Shown: positions 18,422 to 27,486, counted from the stretch's first letter. The stretch: DNA of 64,000 nt from JACRGC01 sp041305345 (GCA_041305345.1 JBFYLP010000005.1:62001-126000), one strand, 5' to 3'. The notes: generated by a model not told the origin, from the letters alone. Numbers and translations are program-made.

Positions 18422-21142
18422 TCAGGTCGAATTTGCCGCTGAAATGAGGACGGTCCTCGTCTCGCCTATGTGGCCATGGCAGTCCGCCCAGAGCGGGATT
18501 TCGCTATTCACGCCCGTAACGGTCGCGCCGGTTTGGACCACGTTGAACGAGTATGCACCAGGAAGCACCATCTTGAGGCTTAGGGCATTGGCAGCTGCTG
18601 TGTCGCATGCGGTCAGGGTGACATCAACTTGCGAAATGCCTTCGGCGTTGACATTGAATGCAAGGTCATTGTAATCGGTATCGATGTTCAACGAATCCTC
18701 CATTCCCATTAAGGCGATGTCGTCGCCCGATTGGGCCCCGATGAATCTCCAGCGGTCGTTCGGATTGAATAGCTGCACGAGCGAAGGGGTGGCCCAGTAG
18801 TTGTTCCTCACGTAAATGTCGTAGAATTGGGGGGTGAAGGCCGATGGCAGGGGGCTTGGCGTAGGCGTGCTGTTTTGCATTGCAATGCAAGCTCCGCTTA
18901 CGCAATAGGGCGCATTTGTAGGGCAACTCTTGACGCCGTTGTTCACATACCCCGGTTGGTTGGGGGAATACAGCTCATTGCAATAATATTCTACAACCTG
19001 GTTGGTATTGAGGCAATAATCCGTCCTGCTCACCTGGTTCGAAGTGCCAATTTCCAGACCGGATGTGGTTCCCCGATTGTAGAGATCATCGCCGCCGTCG
19101 GATTCGGTGCACGAGGGCACCGGATTCTTGATCGTTATGCGCTTCACTTCGCCAACGTGTCCCTGGCACTGCTCCCAAAGCGTAAGTGTTACGTACTTGC
19201 CAATATATTTCTCGGAAGCGTCCGATGACGGAAGAAGGGTTTGGATTTCCACCTGCTTTGTGCTGTCGAATGTGAAGGCAACCAGCGTCTTGTCCAATGC
19301 CGCAGTTTCGCATTGCTGCAATGTGATGTCCAAAGTTTCGTAATCTTGATTTACGGAGTGGCTTGTCGAAAGCTTCAAGTCGTTCCAGTCCCAGTCGATC
19401 CAGTCCTCATATGCCGCAATGACATTGTTGCCGCTTTGCGTTCCCTTGACCCGAGACGAGTCATACAAGGAAATGTAGCTTGGCGAGCCGTCGTGCTGGG
19501 GGTGGACTATAAGGTCGTAGAACATCCTGCTAAATTGCGTCCCTTGCTGGTAATTTGACTTGACGGAAAAAGTCGCAAGGCCCTTCTTGGCAAATGCGCC
19601 AGGATATACCTTGATTACCTGGATGTTCAGATTGCCAGCTTCGGCAACCGTTGTGCTTTCGCCTTCTCCAAGATAGAAGCGCTTTATGAGGGAGCCGTCG
19701 GCCGTCACTATGTCGAATTGCGCCCTTTGCGGCGAGAATGCGGAGACATCCTTAAGCATTAGCTGATGGCCGCTCGTACTTATAACCTTGCAATCAATGG
19801 CAACCGAATAATATGTGCCATCTCCGATATAGACGCAATTCTGCTGCATCGGAGCGACATATATCTGCTTATTCAAAACATTATTTGCCGCGTTGATGTC
19901 GTCCTGCGCAGTTATCGATGCCGTTGCCGTCCAGTATCCGCCTGTTGGAAGGGATTGCGAAGCGGAGTACACGTGCGATTCGCCCGGGCCCAGGTACCTG
20001 TTGCCGCCCTCGGAAAAGCCATAGCCTCCTCCGACATTGGTGCCTTCCCCACCTCCGAAGTAATTCAGGCTGAATTTGGAAATGTAGCCGCCGGTATCGC
20101 CGGAATTCAAGACGGTCACCTTAACGGTGAATGATTCGCCCGCCTTGGGGTTGGTGTTCGAGAAGGAAATATCGCTTATGGCAGGATCGAATCCCAAAAG
20201 GTTGATGTTCCCAACTGAAATTGATTGCGAATACTCATTGTTTCCGCTGTTGTAGTCGTCCTCGGGTGAAAGGGAGACCTTAACCCTCCAGTTGCCCGCG
20301 TACTGGAAGGAGGTAGTGAACGTTAGCTGGTGGCTTTGGCCGGCTCCAATGTATATGCCTGGCTTGGTGGCCTTGGGCGCAGTGCCTGCGGATCCTACAC
20401 CGGGCCCTTCATATGAAATCCCATATCCATTCAGGTATCCGCCCCTGGAGCCGTAATTATATACGTTGGCGGTTATCGTGACGCTTTCCCCGACGGATGG
20501 GTTGTAATTGGAAAATTGAACGCTCGTTATCCCAAGGTCGAAATTCTCTGTTTCAGGCGGACTAGGCGGATTTTGCGAGCCAAGAGTGCAGTCGGATGAA
20601 ACCTTGACGAAATGCCCCTCGCCGGCCTTCAAATTTTCGGACTTTTCCCATTTGTAGGCGGCAGTATTGAATTTATACGGGCCCGATGTCGCGCTGCACG
20701 TCCCTTTTATCTCATCCCATTTGGCGTTTCCTTTGGGTGCGCCGATCTGGTTCCAGCCAGTCTTCAACTCCCTGGCTACCTCAACCTGCGAGGATCCCCG
20801 TACAGTGACCGAGCAGCTGCGGTCCGCCTTGTACCAGTAGCCTTTCATTCCCGCAGCGATTTTTCCGCCTGCAGTCATGGTGCCTTCCTTATTATAATCA
20901 TTGATGGTGGGTTCGAAGTGATACAATGGATTTCCAACGCATTTGGTCTTGAAGATCGTTGCGAAGTCATTAGTATGTATGGGGACGGAGAAGAGGTTCC
21001 AGCCTTTCTCGAAATTAATAGTGAAGGACGAATACCCAAAGGACGAATCCGGCAGGGCCGGTATTTCAGCGTCACTCGCACGTGCAAACGGCATAGCTGC
21101 CAAAAGCATTATTACGCAAAGCAGGCCAATTTTCCTCATCAT
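18422..21142 (-). CDS. secreted CARDB-repeat surface protein with DUF4114-like modules
   Basis: A 906-residue exported protein (signal peptide MMRKIGLLCVIMLLAAMPFARA). Residues 25-195 hold the same GWN module as the LamG protein (FEKGWNLFSVPIH, KTGWNQIGAPKGN, GEGHFVKVSSDC). Two CARDB-like adhesion domains follow (about 200-310 and 315-430). Two related C-terminal modules each carry a D-W/D-Y-N-DL element (IDWDWNDLKLS; IDTDYNDLAFN) as in DUF4114, and each ends in a Cys-Gly-His motif (CQGHVGE; CHGHIGE). No C-terminal anchor is seen. The layout is that of a modular adhesin or S-layer-associated protein. Its own promoter and terminator mark it as monocistronic. Confidence 0.8.
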   Translation of the reverse strand: MMRKIGLLCVIMLLAAMPFARASDAEIPALPDSSFGYSSFTINFEKGWNLFSVPIHTNDFATIFKTKCVGNPLYHFEPTINDYNKEGTMTAGGKIAAGMKGYWYKADRSCSVTVRGSSQVEVARELKTGWNQIGAPKGNAKWDEIKGTCSATSGPYKFNTAAYKWEKSENLKAGEGHFVKVSSDCTLGSQNPPSPPETENFDLGITSVQFSNYNPSVGESVTITANVYNYGSRGGYLNGYGISYEGPGVGSAGTAPKATKPGIYIGAGQSHQLTFTTSFQYAGNWRVKVSLSPEDDYNSGNNEYSQSISVGNINLLGFDPAISDISFSNTNPKAGESFTVKVTVLNSGDTGGYISKFSLNYFGGGEGTNVGGGYGFSEGGNRYLGPGESHVYSASQSLPTGGYWTATASITAQDDINAANNVLNKQIYVAPMQQNCVYIGDGTYYSVAIDCKVISTSGHQLMLKDVSAFSPQRAQFDIVTADGSLIKRFYLGEGESTTVAEAGNLNIQVIKVYPGAFAKKGLATFSVKSNYQQGTQFSRMFYDLIVHPQHDGSPSYISLYDSSRVKGTQSGNNVIAAYEDWIDWDWNDLKLSTSHSVNQDYETLDITLQQCETAALDKTLVAFTFDSTKQVEIQTLLPSSDASEKYIGKYVTLTLWEQCQGHVGEVKRITIKNPVPSCTESDGGDDLYNRGTTSGLEIGTSNQVSRTDYCLNTNQVVEYYCNELYSPNQPGYVNNGVKSCPTNAPYCVSGACIAMQNSTPTPSPLPSAFTPQFYDIYVRNNYWATPSLVQLFNPNDRWRFIGAQSGDDIALMGMEDSLNIDTDYNDLAFNVNAEGISQVDVTLTACDTAAANALSLKMVLPGAYSFNVVQTGATVTGVNSEIPLWADCHGHIGETRTVLISAANST

Positions 21143-21208
21143 TCAAACACACCTTGACTTGAATAAATCCGCATTGGAGCCAATGCGGACAGTATTACTG
21201 CTTAACCG

Positions 21209-21221
21209 GATATAAATAATT
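21209..21221 (-). promoter_or_regulatory. TATA box of the CARDB protein gene
   Basis: The minus strand reads AAATTATTTATATCC about 72 nt before the ATG at 21142, predicting a leader of about 45 nt. Confidence 0.6.
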
Positions 21222-21272
21222 TGGGTGGAACGGAAAAGGCTTCATTCGTTCCAATTGGCTTGAAATCGCAAT

Positions 21273-21298
21273 AAAACCATCCAAAGTGGTTTTTTTTG
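21273..21298. terminator. hairpin with flanking T run in the 21.2-21.4 kb gap
   Basis: AAAACCA and TGGTTTT form a 7-bp stem around a 7-nt loop, followed on the plus strand by more T residues. The 307-nt gap between the CARDB gene and the regulator gene otherwise holds only the CARDB promoter and AT-rich sequence. On the minus strand the hairpin lies about 150 nt beyond the regulator gene and may end its transcript. Confidence 0.35.
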
Positions 21299-21449
21299 GA
21301 ATATTGATTGGTAATTGGGGTTACTTTCCAAAAATGAGGCAAATTTTGCCGTATTTACCAAGTTTGTCAGTTGGGAAGATGGATCGTATTTGCAAAGTTA
21401 GGCAGCTGGGAAGGCGGGCTTTATATGCAACAAAAATTTGTACCCGACT

Positions 21450-22511
21450 TCATTCCATGAACCATTTGGTAAGTTCGAGCTCCTTGACCTTCCCAATACG
21501 CCTGGTTTGGATGATGTTCTTGTTCTCAAGTGAAAAAATCGCCCTGGAGAGCGTAACCTTCGGGATTAGGAGCGAGTGGTAGATCCGGTTCTGCCTCCCC
21601 TTACCGCCTTGTTCGAGAAGGAAATTGACGATTTTTCTTTCATTTTCACTTAGCGTTCTTAAGATGGAAGACATCTTGACGGTGGTGTGCACTGCGCTCT
21701 TATCGGCGGTGCGGATGCCCCTTGTCACATCCGGGCGCGTACGCACCTTTTCCCTGCGTTCGGGCGCCTTCGTGGTAGCTCGGGTTTGCTTGCCCGGATT
21801 TCTGAAATATTTGGCGTACACAACGATGCCAACCAGCAACCCCGAAGCAAGCATCATTAGGATTCCAAGGAAATTGTCATTGGACTGCTCTTTCATCTCC
21901 TCGCGAAGAAAGATGTCCACCGCAAGCAGTTCTCCGCGCTCCAGCCTGAACCTAACGCTGCCCCTCCTGCCATTCGAAAGCGCCAGCAATTCGCAATTGC
22001 CAGCAGGCGCGTTCTTGAGGAGGAAATTCCCGAATTCGTCGGTGGCCATTCTCCCAAGCGACTCCGGTGCATCATAGAAGGGGCTTGCGCATTTCAATGC
22101 CAAATGCGCCCCCGCTACCGTCTTGTTCTCATCCAGTACCGAGCCAGTGATGGTGCCAACTGGCATCATCGCAAGCGTGCGGTTGGAGTCCTTTTGGACT
22201 TTCAGATTGGCAAAAGCAAAATAATCTGTGCCTGCGGTTTCCGGGTCGTTTATCTCGGCAACGAGCGCATAATCCCCCGGCTCAATGAGAACCTGCACGG
22301 CTCCCGCATCGTTTACCAGATGGGCCGATTTATGCAAACCGCCATTGCCCGTGAACGCAAGGGAAATGACCAAATTCCGGATGGGAATTGACCTTTCGGA
22401 ATCGATTATGAAAAAAGTCTGGTCCACGCCCGCTGAAGGCAAGCCCGGAGGCGTTTCCTGGCCGGTTGCGAGCGCTAGCAATATTAGTGCAATAAAGGGC
22501 AGGAGGCGCAT
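21450..22511 (-). CDS. membrane-anchored winged-helix regulator with extracellular beta domain
   Basis: A 353-residue protein. A signal peptide or first helix (MRLLPFIALILLALATG) is followed by an exported region of about 200 residues that includes a carboxypeptidase-regulatory-like beta domain (GSVLDENKTVAGAHLAL, TDEFGNFLLKNAPAGN). One membrane helix (LGILMMLASGLLVGIVVYA, about residues 215-235) leads to a basic linker and a cytosolic winged helix (LSENERKIVNFLLEQGGKG, LIPKVTLSRAIFSLENKNII). This fits the archaeal family of membrane-tethered wHTH regulators. A role in sensing the cell surface and controlling the adjacent adhesin genes is inference from position. Confidence 0.78.
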   Translation of the reverse strand: MRLLPFIALILLALATGQETPPGLPSAGVDQTFFIIDSERSIPIRNLVISLAFTGNGGLHKSAHLVNDAGAVQVLIEPGDYALVAEINDPETAGTDYFAFANLKVQKDSNRTLAMMPVGTITGSVLDENKTVAGAHLALKCASPFYDAPESLGRMATDEFGNFLLKNAPAGNCELLALSNGRRGSVRFRLERGELLAVDIFLREEMKEQSNDNFLGILMMLASGLLVGIVVYAKYFRNPGKQTRATTKAPERREKVRTRPDVTRGIRTADKSAVHTTVKMSSILRTLSENERKIVNFLLEQGGKGRQNRIYHSLLIPKVTLSRAIFSLENKNIIQTRRIGKVKELELTKWFME

Positions 22512-22532
22512 ATGAAAAATTAGCTTAAGGTG

Positions 22533-22545
22533 TTATTTAAATAAG
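22533..22545 (-). promoter_or_regulatory. TATA box of the membrane-anchored regulator
   Basis: The palindromic CTTATTTAAATAA is centred 28 nt before the ATG at 22511, predicting a leaderless message. Confidence 0.6.
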
Positions 22546-22635
22546 CACATATGGAAAGCCGGATGCCTCATTATGACGAGGATCGGGAGGATTAATTGGT
22601 AAAATGGCCATTCACATCTGCAACCCGGCGGCAAG

Positions 22636-22947
22636 TCAAAGCTTGTCAAGTGATATGCCAATTGCCCTTTTTATCATCGCCTGCAGGTTTTCGGTGCTGC
22701 TGGCTGCCTTTACCCCAACGCTAACGACCACCGGCTTGGGGATGGTCTCGATCAGCTTCCTTGTCTTGTGCGAAAGGCCGGGGTAGAATTCGTCCTGGAA
22801 GACCACGATTCCAGCGTCAGCCCTGGTAAGCAGCTCGTTGAGCTTCTCGTCCGCGTTCTCCAAGGAGCAAACGAACGTCTCCTTGATGCCAACTAGCTTG
22901 AAGCCCGTTGCCAAATCCCTATCGCCTAAAACGAGAATCTTGTCCAT
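22636..22947 (-). CDS. atpF: A-type ATP synthase subunit F
   Basis: A 103-residue Rossmann-like subunit of the central stalk that couples the rotor to the catalytic head. Family traits are the start MDKILVLGDRDLATGFKLVG, VVFQDEFYPGLS and KPVVVSVGV. The ATG at 22947 is chosen; the longer open frame upstream adds unrelated residues. It is the last gene of the visible ATP synthase cluster. In most archaea the catalytic A and B genes and D follow F directly, but here the next minus-strand gene is unrelated. Confidence 0.92.
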   Translation of the reverse strand: MDKILVLGDRDLATGFKLVGIKETFVCSLENADEKLNELLTRADAGIVVFQDEFYPGLSHKTRKLIETIPKPVVVSVGVKAASSTENLQAMIKRAIGISLDKL

Positions 22948-23055
22948 GTTCACCACGAAAATAAAATCGAAGCAGGATGAATTGAGCACTTCCAATCCGA
23001 TGCCTTGCCCGCATCATCCCGCTGTTTCATTCATGCCCATTATTTTTTCCATCAT

Positions 23056-24072
23056 TCATGCATTGAAGCTGTATATCATCCCCTTCAGCTCGTCCGTAAA
23101 ATCATACTGCTTTGCATAAGCAATCTTCCTTATGGTGCCGATCTCCTCCTCCTTCAGGTAGAGGTAGCCAAGGACCACCGCAAAATCAAGGACTGCGACG
23201 CGTAGCATCCTCATCGTCCTACGGATGAACTCCCTTTCGAGGGCGATTTCAAGGGGAATGAGCGAATCCGTTTTCTGGCATTCCTCAACTGCCGCCAAGG
23301 TCCGCGGGTACTTCCTTCCGATCCTCTCGAGCATCCTTGCAAAATCCCCCATCTTGTTCAGTTCCTTCGCAAGCCTGTCATCCTTGTCCACAAGGAATTT
23401 TTGCACATCCTCATTGGGCGCGTTCCGTTTTATCCTAAGTACGATCATGATGTTCCTTATGTTGTTGCGCCATTCGATCAATTTCCAAAGCAGGTCGTCG
23501 CCATCTTTCTTCAATGTGCGCAGCTTTTGGAAGTAATAAGCCGAAAGGCCCCTCCTATAAACCCGAAAATCCTGCGTTTTCTCATATTCCTTGTCGGCAC
23601 CTTTCAGCGCGGCCTTGTATTCAGAGCGCTTCAGCCGCTTGATGAGTTCCTCAAGGCTCCTGCACGCTTTTAGCTTGTCAAGGAATTTTTGCTCCTCCCT
23701 ATCGAGGATCACAAGGTCAGTGTCCGCGAGCTCGATTCCTGCGGCCTTTGCGGTAATTAGTGCATTGATGTTCTGGATCTCATAATTCTGGAGAAGCAGT
23801 TTCAAAGCCGACCTCCCATCATCGGGGTTGATCTTCACGAGTTTTTGCAGGGAGTTCTTGAAATTGTCGTGAAGGCCCGCCATCATCAGATCCATGCCCT
23901 TATGCTTCGAGGAAAGCGCTATGAATTCGTCCCGGTAATCGGTCTCGGATAGGAGCTGCACCATCTCAGCTATGCTTCGAACCCCCAGCAGCTCGCGCAT
24001 CTTGGTCTCACTTAGCAATCTCGCCTTCATTCCCTTGATGCGGGTCGTTGCATACTCGAAATCGAAAGACAT
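23056..24072 (-). CDS. atpC: A-type ATP synthase subunit C
   Basis: A 338-residue helical protein of the V/A-ATPase subunit C (d) family, which sits between the c-ring and central stalk. The N-terminus MSFDFEYATTRIKGMKARLL is typical, as are the three repeated helical segments with RVYRRGLSAYYFQKL and the C-terminal EREFIRRTMRMLRV. The ATG at 24072 gives family length; the open frame extends 47 codons further but those residues overlap the coding end of atpE and look spurious. It follows atpE by about 60 nt and precedes atpF by 108 nt. Confidence 0.92.
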   Translation of the reverse strand: MSFDFEYATTRIKGMKARLLSETKMRELLGVRSIAEMVQLLSETDYRDEFIALSSKHKGMDLMMAGLHDNFKNSLQKLVKINPDDGRSALKLLLQNYEIQNINALITAKAAGIELADTDLVILDREEQKFLDKLKACRSLEELIKRLKRSEYKAALKGADKEYEKTQDFRVYRRGLSAYYFQKLRTLKKDGDDLLWKLIEWRNNIRNIMIVLRIKRNAPNEDVQKFLVDKDDRLAKELNKMGDFARMLERIGRKYPRTLAAVEECQKTDSLIPLEIALEREFIRRTMRMLRVAVLDFAVVLGYLYLKEEEIGTIRKIAYAKQYDFTDELKGMIYSFNA

Positions 24073-24133
24073 GGAAAATTCCTCTGGAGAAGAAATTGCC
24101 AAAAATAAAAAACGTGCCATTATGCATTCCATC

Positions 24134-24703
24134 CTACTTGGATGCCCTCCCAAACATTTGCTCGAATGCGTACTGCTCGAGCTCCTCGCGCTTCTTCTCA
24201 AGCATCGCCTCAAACGTATTGTTTATCCGCATCCTGCCATCCTCGGAGGCGACAATCGCCCCGCCGCTGCACTCGATTTCGGATGTTTTCCCGAATTTCC
24301 TTGCGAATGCAACATCCTGCTTCCTCACGGAAATTACGAACTGCTTTGAGCCCAGATTCCCGATTCCTTCCTGGATCAGATCCTCAAGCAATTTCTCGTA
24401 CTCGCGCCTGTTTGACGTGCGCTTTGCTAGCAATTCCGCGGATTCCTCCAGTGCCTTTGAGACCATTCCGTATTTTGCATCCTGGATGATGCGTTTCGCC
24501 TTCAGCCTTGCCGCCGGAATGCGCATCCTTTCAAGCTCGATGAACTCCTTCGCCTCCCTGGCCGCATGCTCTTTGGCCTTTTCAAGCTCCTTTTTTGCAT
24601 CTTCCCGAATGCGCCTACCTTCATTGCGCGCTTCCGCCTCAATGCGCATGACTTCCGATTGGGTTTTCCTATTCAGCTCCTGCCTCAGCGCCTCCATTCC
24701 CAT
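24134..24703 (-). CDS. atpE: A-type ATP synthase subunit E (peripheral stalk)
   Basis: About 189 residues. The N-terminal half is a long charged coiled coil (MGMEALRQELNRKTQSEVMR, then repeated E/R/K-rich heptads). The C-terminal half is the globular domain that binds the head (KQFVISVRKQDVAFARKFG, ECSGGAIVASEDGRMRINNT). With subunit H it forms the peripheral stalks. An alternative GTG start at 24712 overlaps the atpK stop codon and would add three residues; either implies translational coupling to atpK. Confidence 0.92.
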   Translation of the reverse strand: MGMEALRQELNRKTQSEVMRIEAEARNEGRRIREDAKKELEKAKEHAAREAKEFIELERMRIPAARLKAKRIIQDAKYGMVSKALEESAELLAKRTSNRREYEKLLEDLIQEGIGNLGSKQFVISVRKQDVAFARKFGKTSEIECSGGAIVASEDGRMRINNTFEAMLEKKREELEQYAFEQMFGRASK

Positions 24704-24708
24704 TTGTC

Positions 24709-24933
24709 TCACTTTATCTGCAGGATCAGGTATGCAACCACGAACCCGAGGATGACGAGCGTTTCAGGCAATGCCAAAAGCAAAAGGACCTGGCCTTCCT
24801 TCCCGTCCTTCTCCGCCATAAGCCCCATGCCCGCAGCTCCAATGGATTTCTGCGCCCATGCCGTACCAATTGCGCCAGCGCCTATTGCCACCGCGGCTCC
24901 GAGGGCAATCATTCCAGTTCCAACATCCACCAT
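24709..24933 (-). CDS. atpK: A-type ATP synthase rotor proteolipid (subunit K/c)
   Basis: A 74-residue two-helix proteolipid. The first helix is Gly/Ala-rich (GMIALGAAVAIGAGAIGTAW) and the second carries the ion-binding glutamate in LLALPETLVILGFVVAYL. The sequence has no obvious sodium-binding cluster beyond the Glu, so proton versus sodium use is uncertain. The gene has its own promoter and a structured region upstream, unlike the rest of the cluster, which may raise its output to meet ring stoichiometry. It overlaps or abuts atpE. Confidence 0.93.
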   Translation of the reverse strand: MVDVGTGMIALGAAVAIGAGAIGTAWAQKSIGAAGMGLMAEKDGKEGQVLLLLALPETLVILGFVVAYLILQIK

Positions 24934-25000
24934 TTCAAATCACCTTCGCCCCTTCTTTTTGAAGAAGCATGAACATTGAATTGCATTCTTGTTTTTGACA

Positions 25001-25013
25001 TAAATCTTTTTAA
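25001..25013 (-). promoter_or_regulatory. internal TATA box before atpK
   Basis: The minus strand reads GTTAAAAAGATTTA about 74 nt before the atpK ATG. The 186-nt gap and this box would give atpK-E-C-F a transcript separate from atpH-I. Confidence 0.5.
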
Positions 25014-25020
25014 CGACATC

Positions 25021-25110
25021 TATGGGGGATTATCTCCCCCTACCCGTGCCACGCAGACTGCTCGTCTGCTGAGCCGCGAAGCATTCTTCACGGTCGCCTC
25101 CGCCCCCTAA
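25021..25110 (-). other. GC-rich triple-hairpin element between atpI and atpK
   Basis: In the transcribed (minus) direction three stems follow one another: CGTGAAG with CTTCGCG, GCAGAC with GTCTGC, and GGGGGA with TCCCCC. The block starts about 10 nt after the atpI stop and ends at the atpK promoter. It could end or protect the upstream message or uncouple the two halves of the cluster. I found no second copy in this window. Confidence 0.55.
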
Positions 25111-25119
25111 ATTTCAAAT

Positions 25120-27012
25120 TCATTGCTTTTCCTCTTCGATCCTCCTCAATGGAATGAAAGGCAGCCCGCCTCCCTCGTAGAATTTGGAGAAGAATTCCAC
25201 GTAATGCAGCCTCAGGCTCTGCACGCCGGACTCGATGATTGCAAGCAGCAAACCAACAACGTGCCCTATCACGAGCATTGAGCCAAATGCGATGAAAGCA
25301 AGGAATGCGCCGATGTCGAATGATTTCTGCAGCGTGAGCATTGCAAAGAAGCCCTCGAAATCCACCGGAAGCAGATTGATGATTTGCGCAATGATGACCC
25401 CCGATAGCCCAAGCGCGACGATCCTTAGGTATGAAAGGATGTTTGCAAGCAGCGATGGGACCTCCAACAGGTGGGTCGGTGCTTCCAGCACTGCGATGAG
25501 AATTAGGGAAAGCAGCAGGCCTCCTAGGGCCAAAGTGAGCGGCATCAAATGCTTTAGGGGCTCGAATATTTCCAGCAGGGAGATGTCCACAAGCCCGATG
25601 ATTGATGCGATCATTGAGATTTCAAGGAGCAGCCAGGCAAGCTTCGCAACCGCGTGCTTGAAATGCCTATGCTTTGCGAAGGTGTAAGCACCGATGAGAA
25701 GCCCCAGGGCAAGATGCGCAACACCGACAAGGATTGCAAGGTTGATCATCTCCTCCACGTGATGGACGCGGTGGATCAGCGGATGGAGCTCTATCCCGAA
25801 AATGTGCTCAAGCCCGAAGAATTCGGCATATATGATTCCAAAAATGATTGCACTGAAAGCCGAAAGCGCAAGCATCCCCCCGATCCTGCGTGGGAGGTCG
25901 TCCCTCATTTTCAGCTTGATTGCAAGTGCGGCGAACAGCAGGAGGATGCCATAGCCGATATCCCCCATTATTGCACCGAAGAACAGCGGGTACGTGATCG
26001 CAATGAAAAGCGTGGGGTCGAGCTCATAGCTTTTGGGAAGGGAGAAGAACTCCACCATGAATTCGAACGGCGCTATGAGCTTGGGATTGCTAAGCTTCGA
26101 GGGCGGTACCTCGCTTGTCTTGACGGTCTCGATGTGCACATTCTCAAGCACGGCCATTCCGGCTTCGAAATCCCCAAGGTTCTTGCACTCTATCCATCCC
26201 TCAACAACCGAGAAGTGCTCCGTCTTCCCGAACTTGAATGGGAGCTCGGATTTGAGCGATGAGATTTCCAGCTGCCTCTTGAGCGCCAGAATGCCGCTTT
26301 CATTGTTTTTCTTGTAATCGGCCAGCCAGTGCCTAATTATTTCAATTTCAGCGCGTGCCTTGATGATTTGCTCGCCGATTTCCCTTGCCTCCACCGCATA
26401 TGTGCCTTCGACGAAGGGGATATCATAGACTGCTGCCGAAATCCTGCCAATGACCGCCTGTAACTTCTCCCCAAGCCTCTTGTCAAATGCAACGAGCGCG
26501 AATGTCTTTTTTTCGTCATTCACAATCAGGATTTCGCAAGGGAGCTTGGCAAGCGCCTTCCTGGCCTGTGATTCGGTGCCCTTCAGCTGGAAGTAGGCGG
26601 TGCTTATCCTATCCGATAGGTATTTTTTAGGGTTGACAGGAAGCATCAGGAATGGGGAAAGGCTCCTTTTCCGCTCTTCGAGCGTCTGCACTTGGGATTC
26701 CAGGTCCTGCAGCTGCGAGCGCTTCTGGTCGAGTTCCCCGAAATTGAATTCGTCGAACCTGCTGCGGGCTTCCTCAACATTGATTTCGCCTGCTTTGGGT
26801 TTTCCTTTCAAGCCAAGCTGCTTCTCCTCCGCCCGAAGCCTAATTAGCATCTCGGATATCGCCTGGAAATCCGGGAGCGCTATGTCCAGCGGCGCTACCC
26901 TGCATTCCTGCACCTGGATCGCGCCGAAGGAGTACAGCAGCTGGACTGCCCTAGAAATTTCTTCCTTGGGCGCAATCACGCGCACCTTTTGCATCTCTTC
27001 CAATGTGAGCAT
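25120..27012 (-). CDS. atpI: A-type ATP synthase subunit I (subunit a)
   Basis: A 630-residue membrane subunit that provides the ion half-channels and anchors the peripheral stalks. The soluble N-terminal half starts MLTLEEMQKVRVIAPKEEIS and contains coiled-coil arms. The membrane half begins near residue 335 (YPLFFGAIMGDIGYG, the typical family motif) and has about seven to eight helices, including SYLRIVALGLSG with the expected functional Arg. It follows atpH by about 40 nt. Family length is 620-680, so it is complete. Confidence 0.95.
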   Translation of the reverse strand: MLTLEEMQKVRVIAPKEEISRAVQLLYSFGAIQVQECRVAPLDIALPDFQAISEMLIRLRAEEKQLGLKGKPKAGEINVEEARSRFDEFNFGELDQKRSQLQDLESQVQTLEERKRSLSPFLMLPVNPKKYLSDRISTAYFQLKGTESQARKALAKLPCEILIVNDEKKTFALVAFDKRLGEKLQAVIGRISAAVYDIPFVEGTYAVEAREIGEQIIKARAEIEIIRHWLADYKKNNESGILALKRQLEISSLKSELPFKFGKTEHFSVVEGWIECKNLGDFEAGMAVLENVHIETVKTSEVPPSKLSNPKLIAPFEFMVEFFSLPKSYELDPTLFIAITYPLFFGAIMGDIGYGILLLFAALAIKLKMRDDLPRRIGGMLALSAFSAIIFGIIYAEFFGLEHIFGIELHPLIHRVHHVEEMINLAILVGVAHLALGLLIGAYTFAKHRHFKHAVAKLAWLLLEISMIASIIGLVDISLLEIFEPLKHLMPLTLALGGLLLSLILIAVLEAPTHLLEVPSLLANILSYLRIVALGLSGVIIAQIINLLPVDFEGFFAMLTLQKSFDIGAFLAFIAFGSMLVIGHVVGLLLAIIESGVQSLRLHYVEFFSKFYEGGGLPFIPLRRIEEEKQ

Positions 27013-27054
27013 ACTTCTTCAACCAAGAATAGTGTTTCCGATCTTCTTGCCGGA

Positions 27055-27399
27055 TTATTTTTTCAGAAGGATTGGCAATAGCCTTTCTCCGGCCTTCCGC
27101 GGGTCCGCGGACTTCCTAATCTTATCCGCGTCCTTTTCGGCCTTCTCGATTATTGCCCGCACATCCTTCTCTATTTCCTTGATTCCTTGGGCGACTTTCT
27201 TCTCCTTTTCCCTCTCAATTTCGTCTTCGCCATCCTCGATTATTTTCAGTGCATCATCCCTTGCCTGGGCAATGATCTGCTCCTTGCGCCCCTGCGCCTT
27301 TTGCACTTGCAGCTTCGAGTCGTCCTCCTGCTTCTTCAGCTCCTCGAGGCTCTCGGAAAATTGCCTCTCGTCCTTCCTTCCCGTTTCATCGTGCTTCAT
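27055..27399 (-). CDS. atpH: A-type ATP synthase subunit H (peripheral stalk)
   Basis: A 114-residue, almost wholly charged coiled-coil protein (MKHDETGRKDERQFSESLEE, then EEIERE/KEIEKD-type heptads) that pairs with subunit E in the peripheral stalk. Composition, length and place as first gene before atpI fit AhaH. The box GTCTTAAAGATT at about 27416-27427 precedes it by roughly 20-25 nt, so it is probably leaderless. Its promoter and first codons recur in degraded form at 27905-27985. Confidence 0.88.
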   Translation of the reverse strand: MKHDETGRKDERQFSESLEELKKQEDDSKLQVQKAQGRKEQIIAQARDDALKIIEDGEDEIEREKEKKVAQGIKEIEKDVRAIIEKAEKDADKIRKSADPRKAGERLLPILLKK

Positions 27400-27486
27400 T
27401 TGCCTCTACCCACTAATCTTTAAGACTTGATTTAGTTTACGGCGAATTGCCGAAATCAGGATTGCATTTTAGAATAGCCGAAAAAA

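Noticed and set aside
25021..25110. tRNA-like fold between atpI and atpK
   Set aside because: Three stems but no T-loop sequence, anticodon arm or acceptor pairing of tRNA type.
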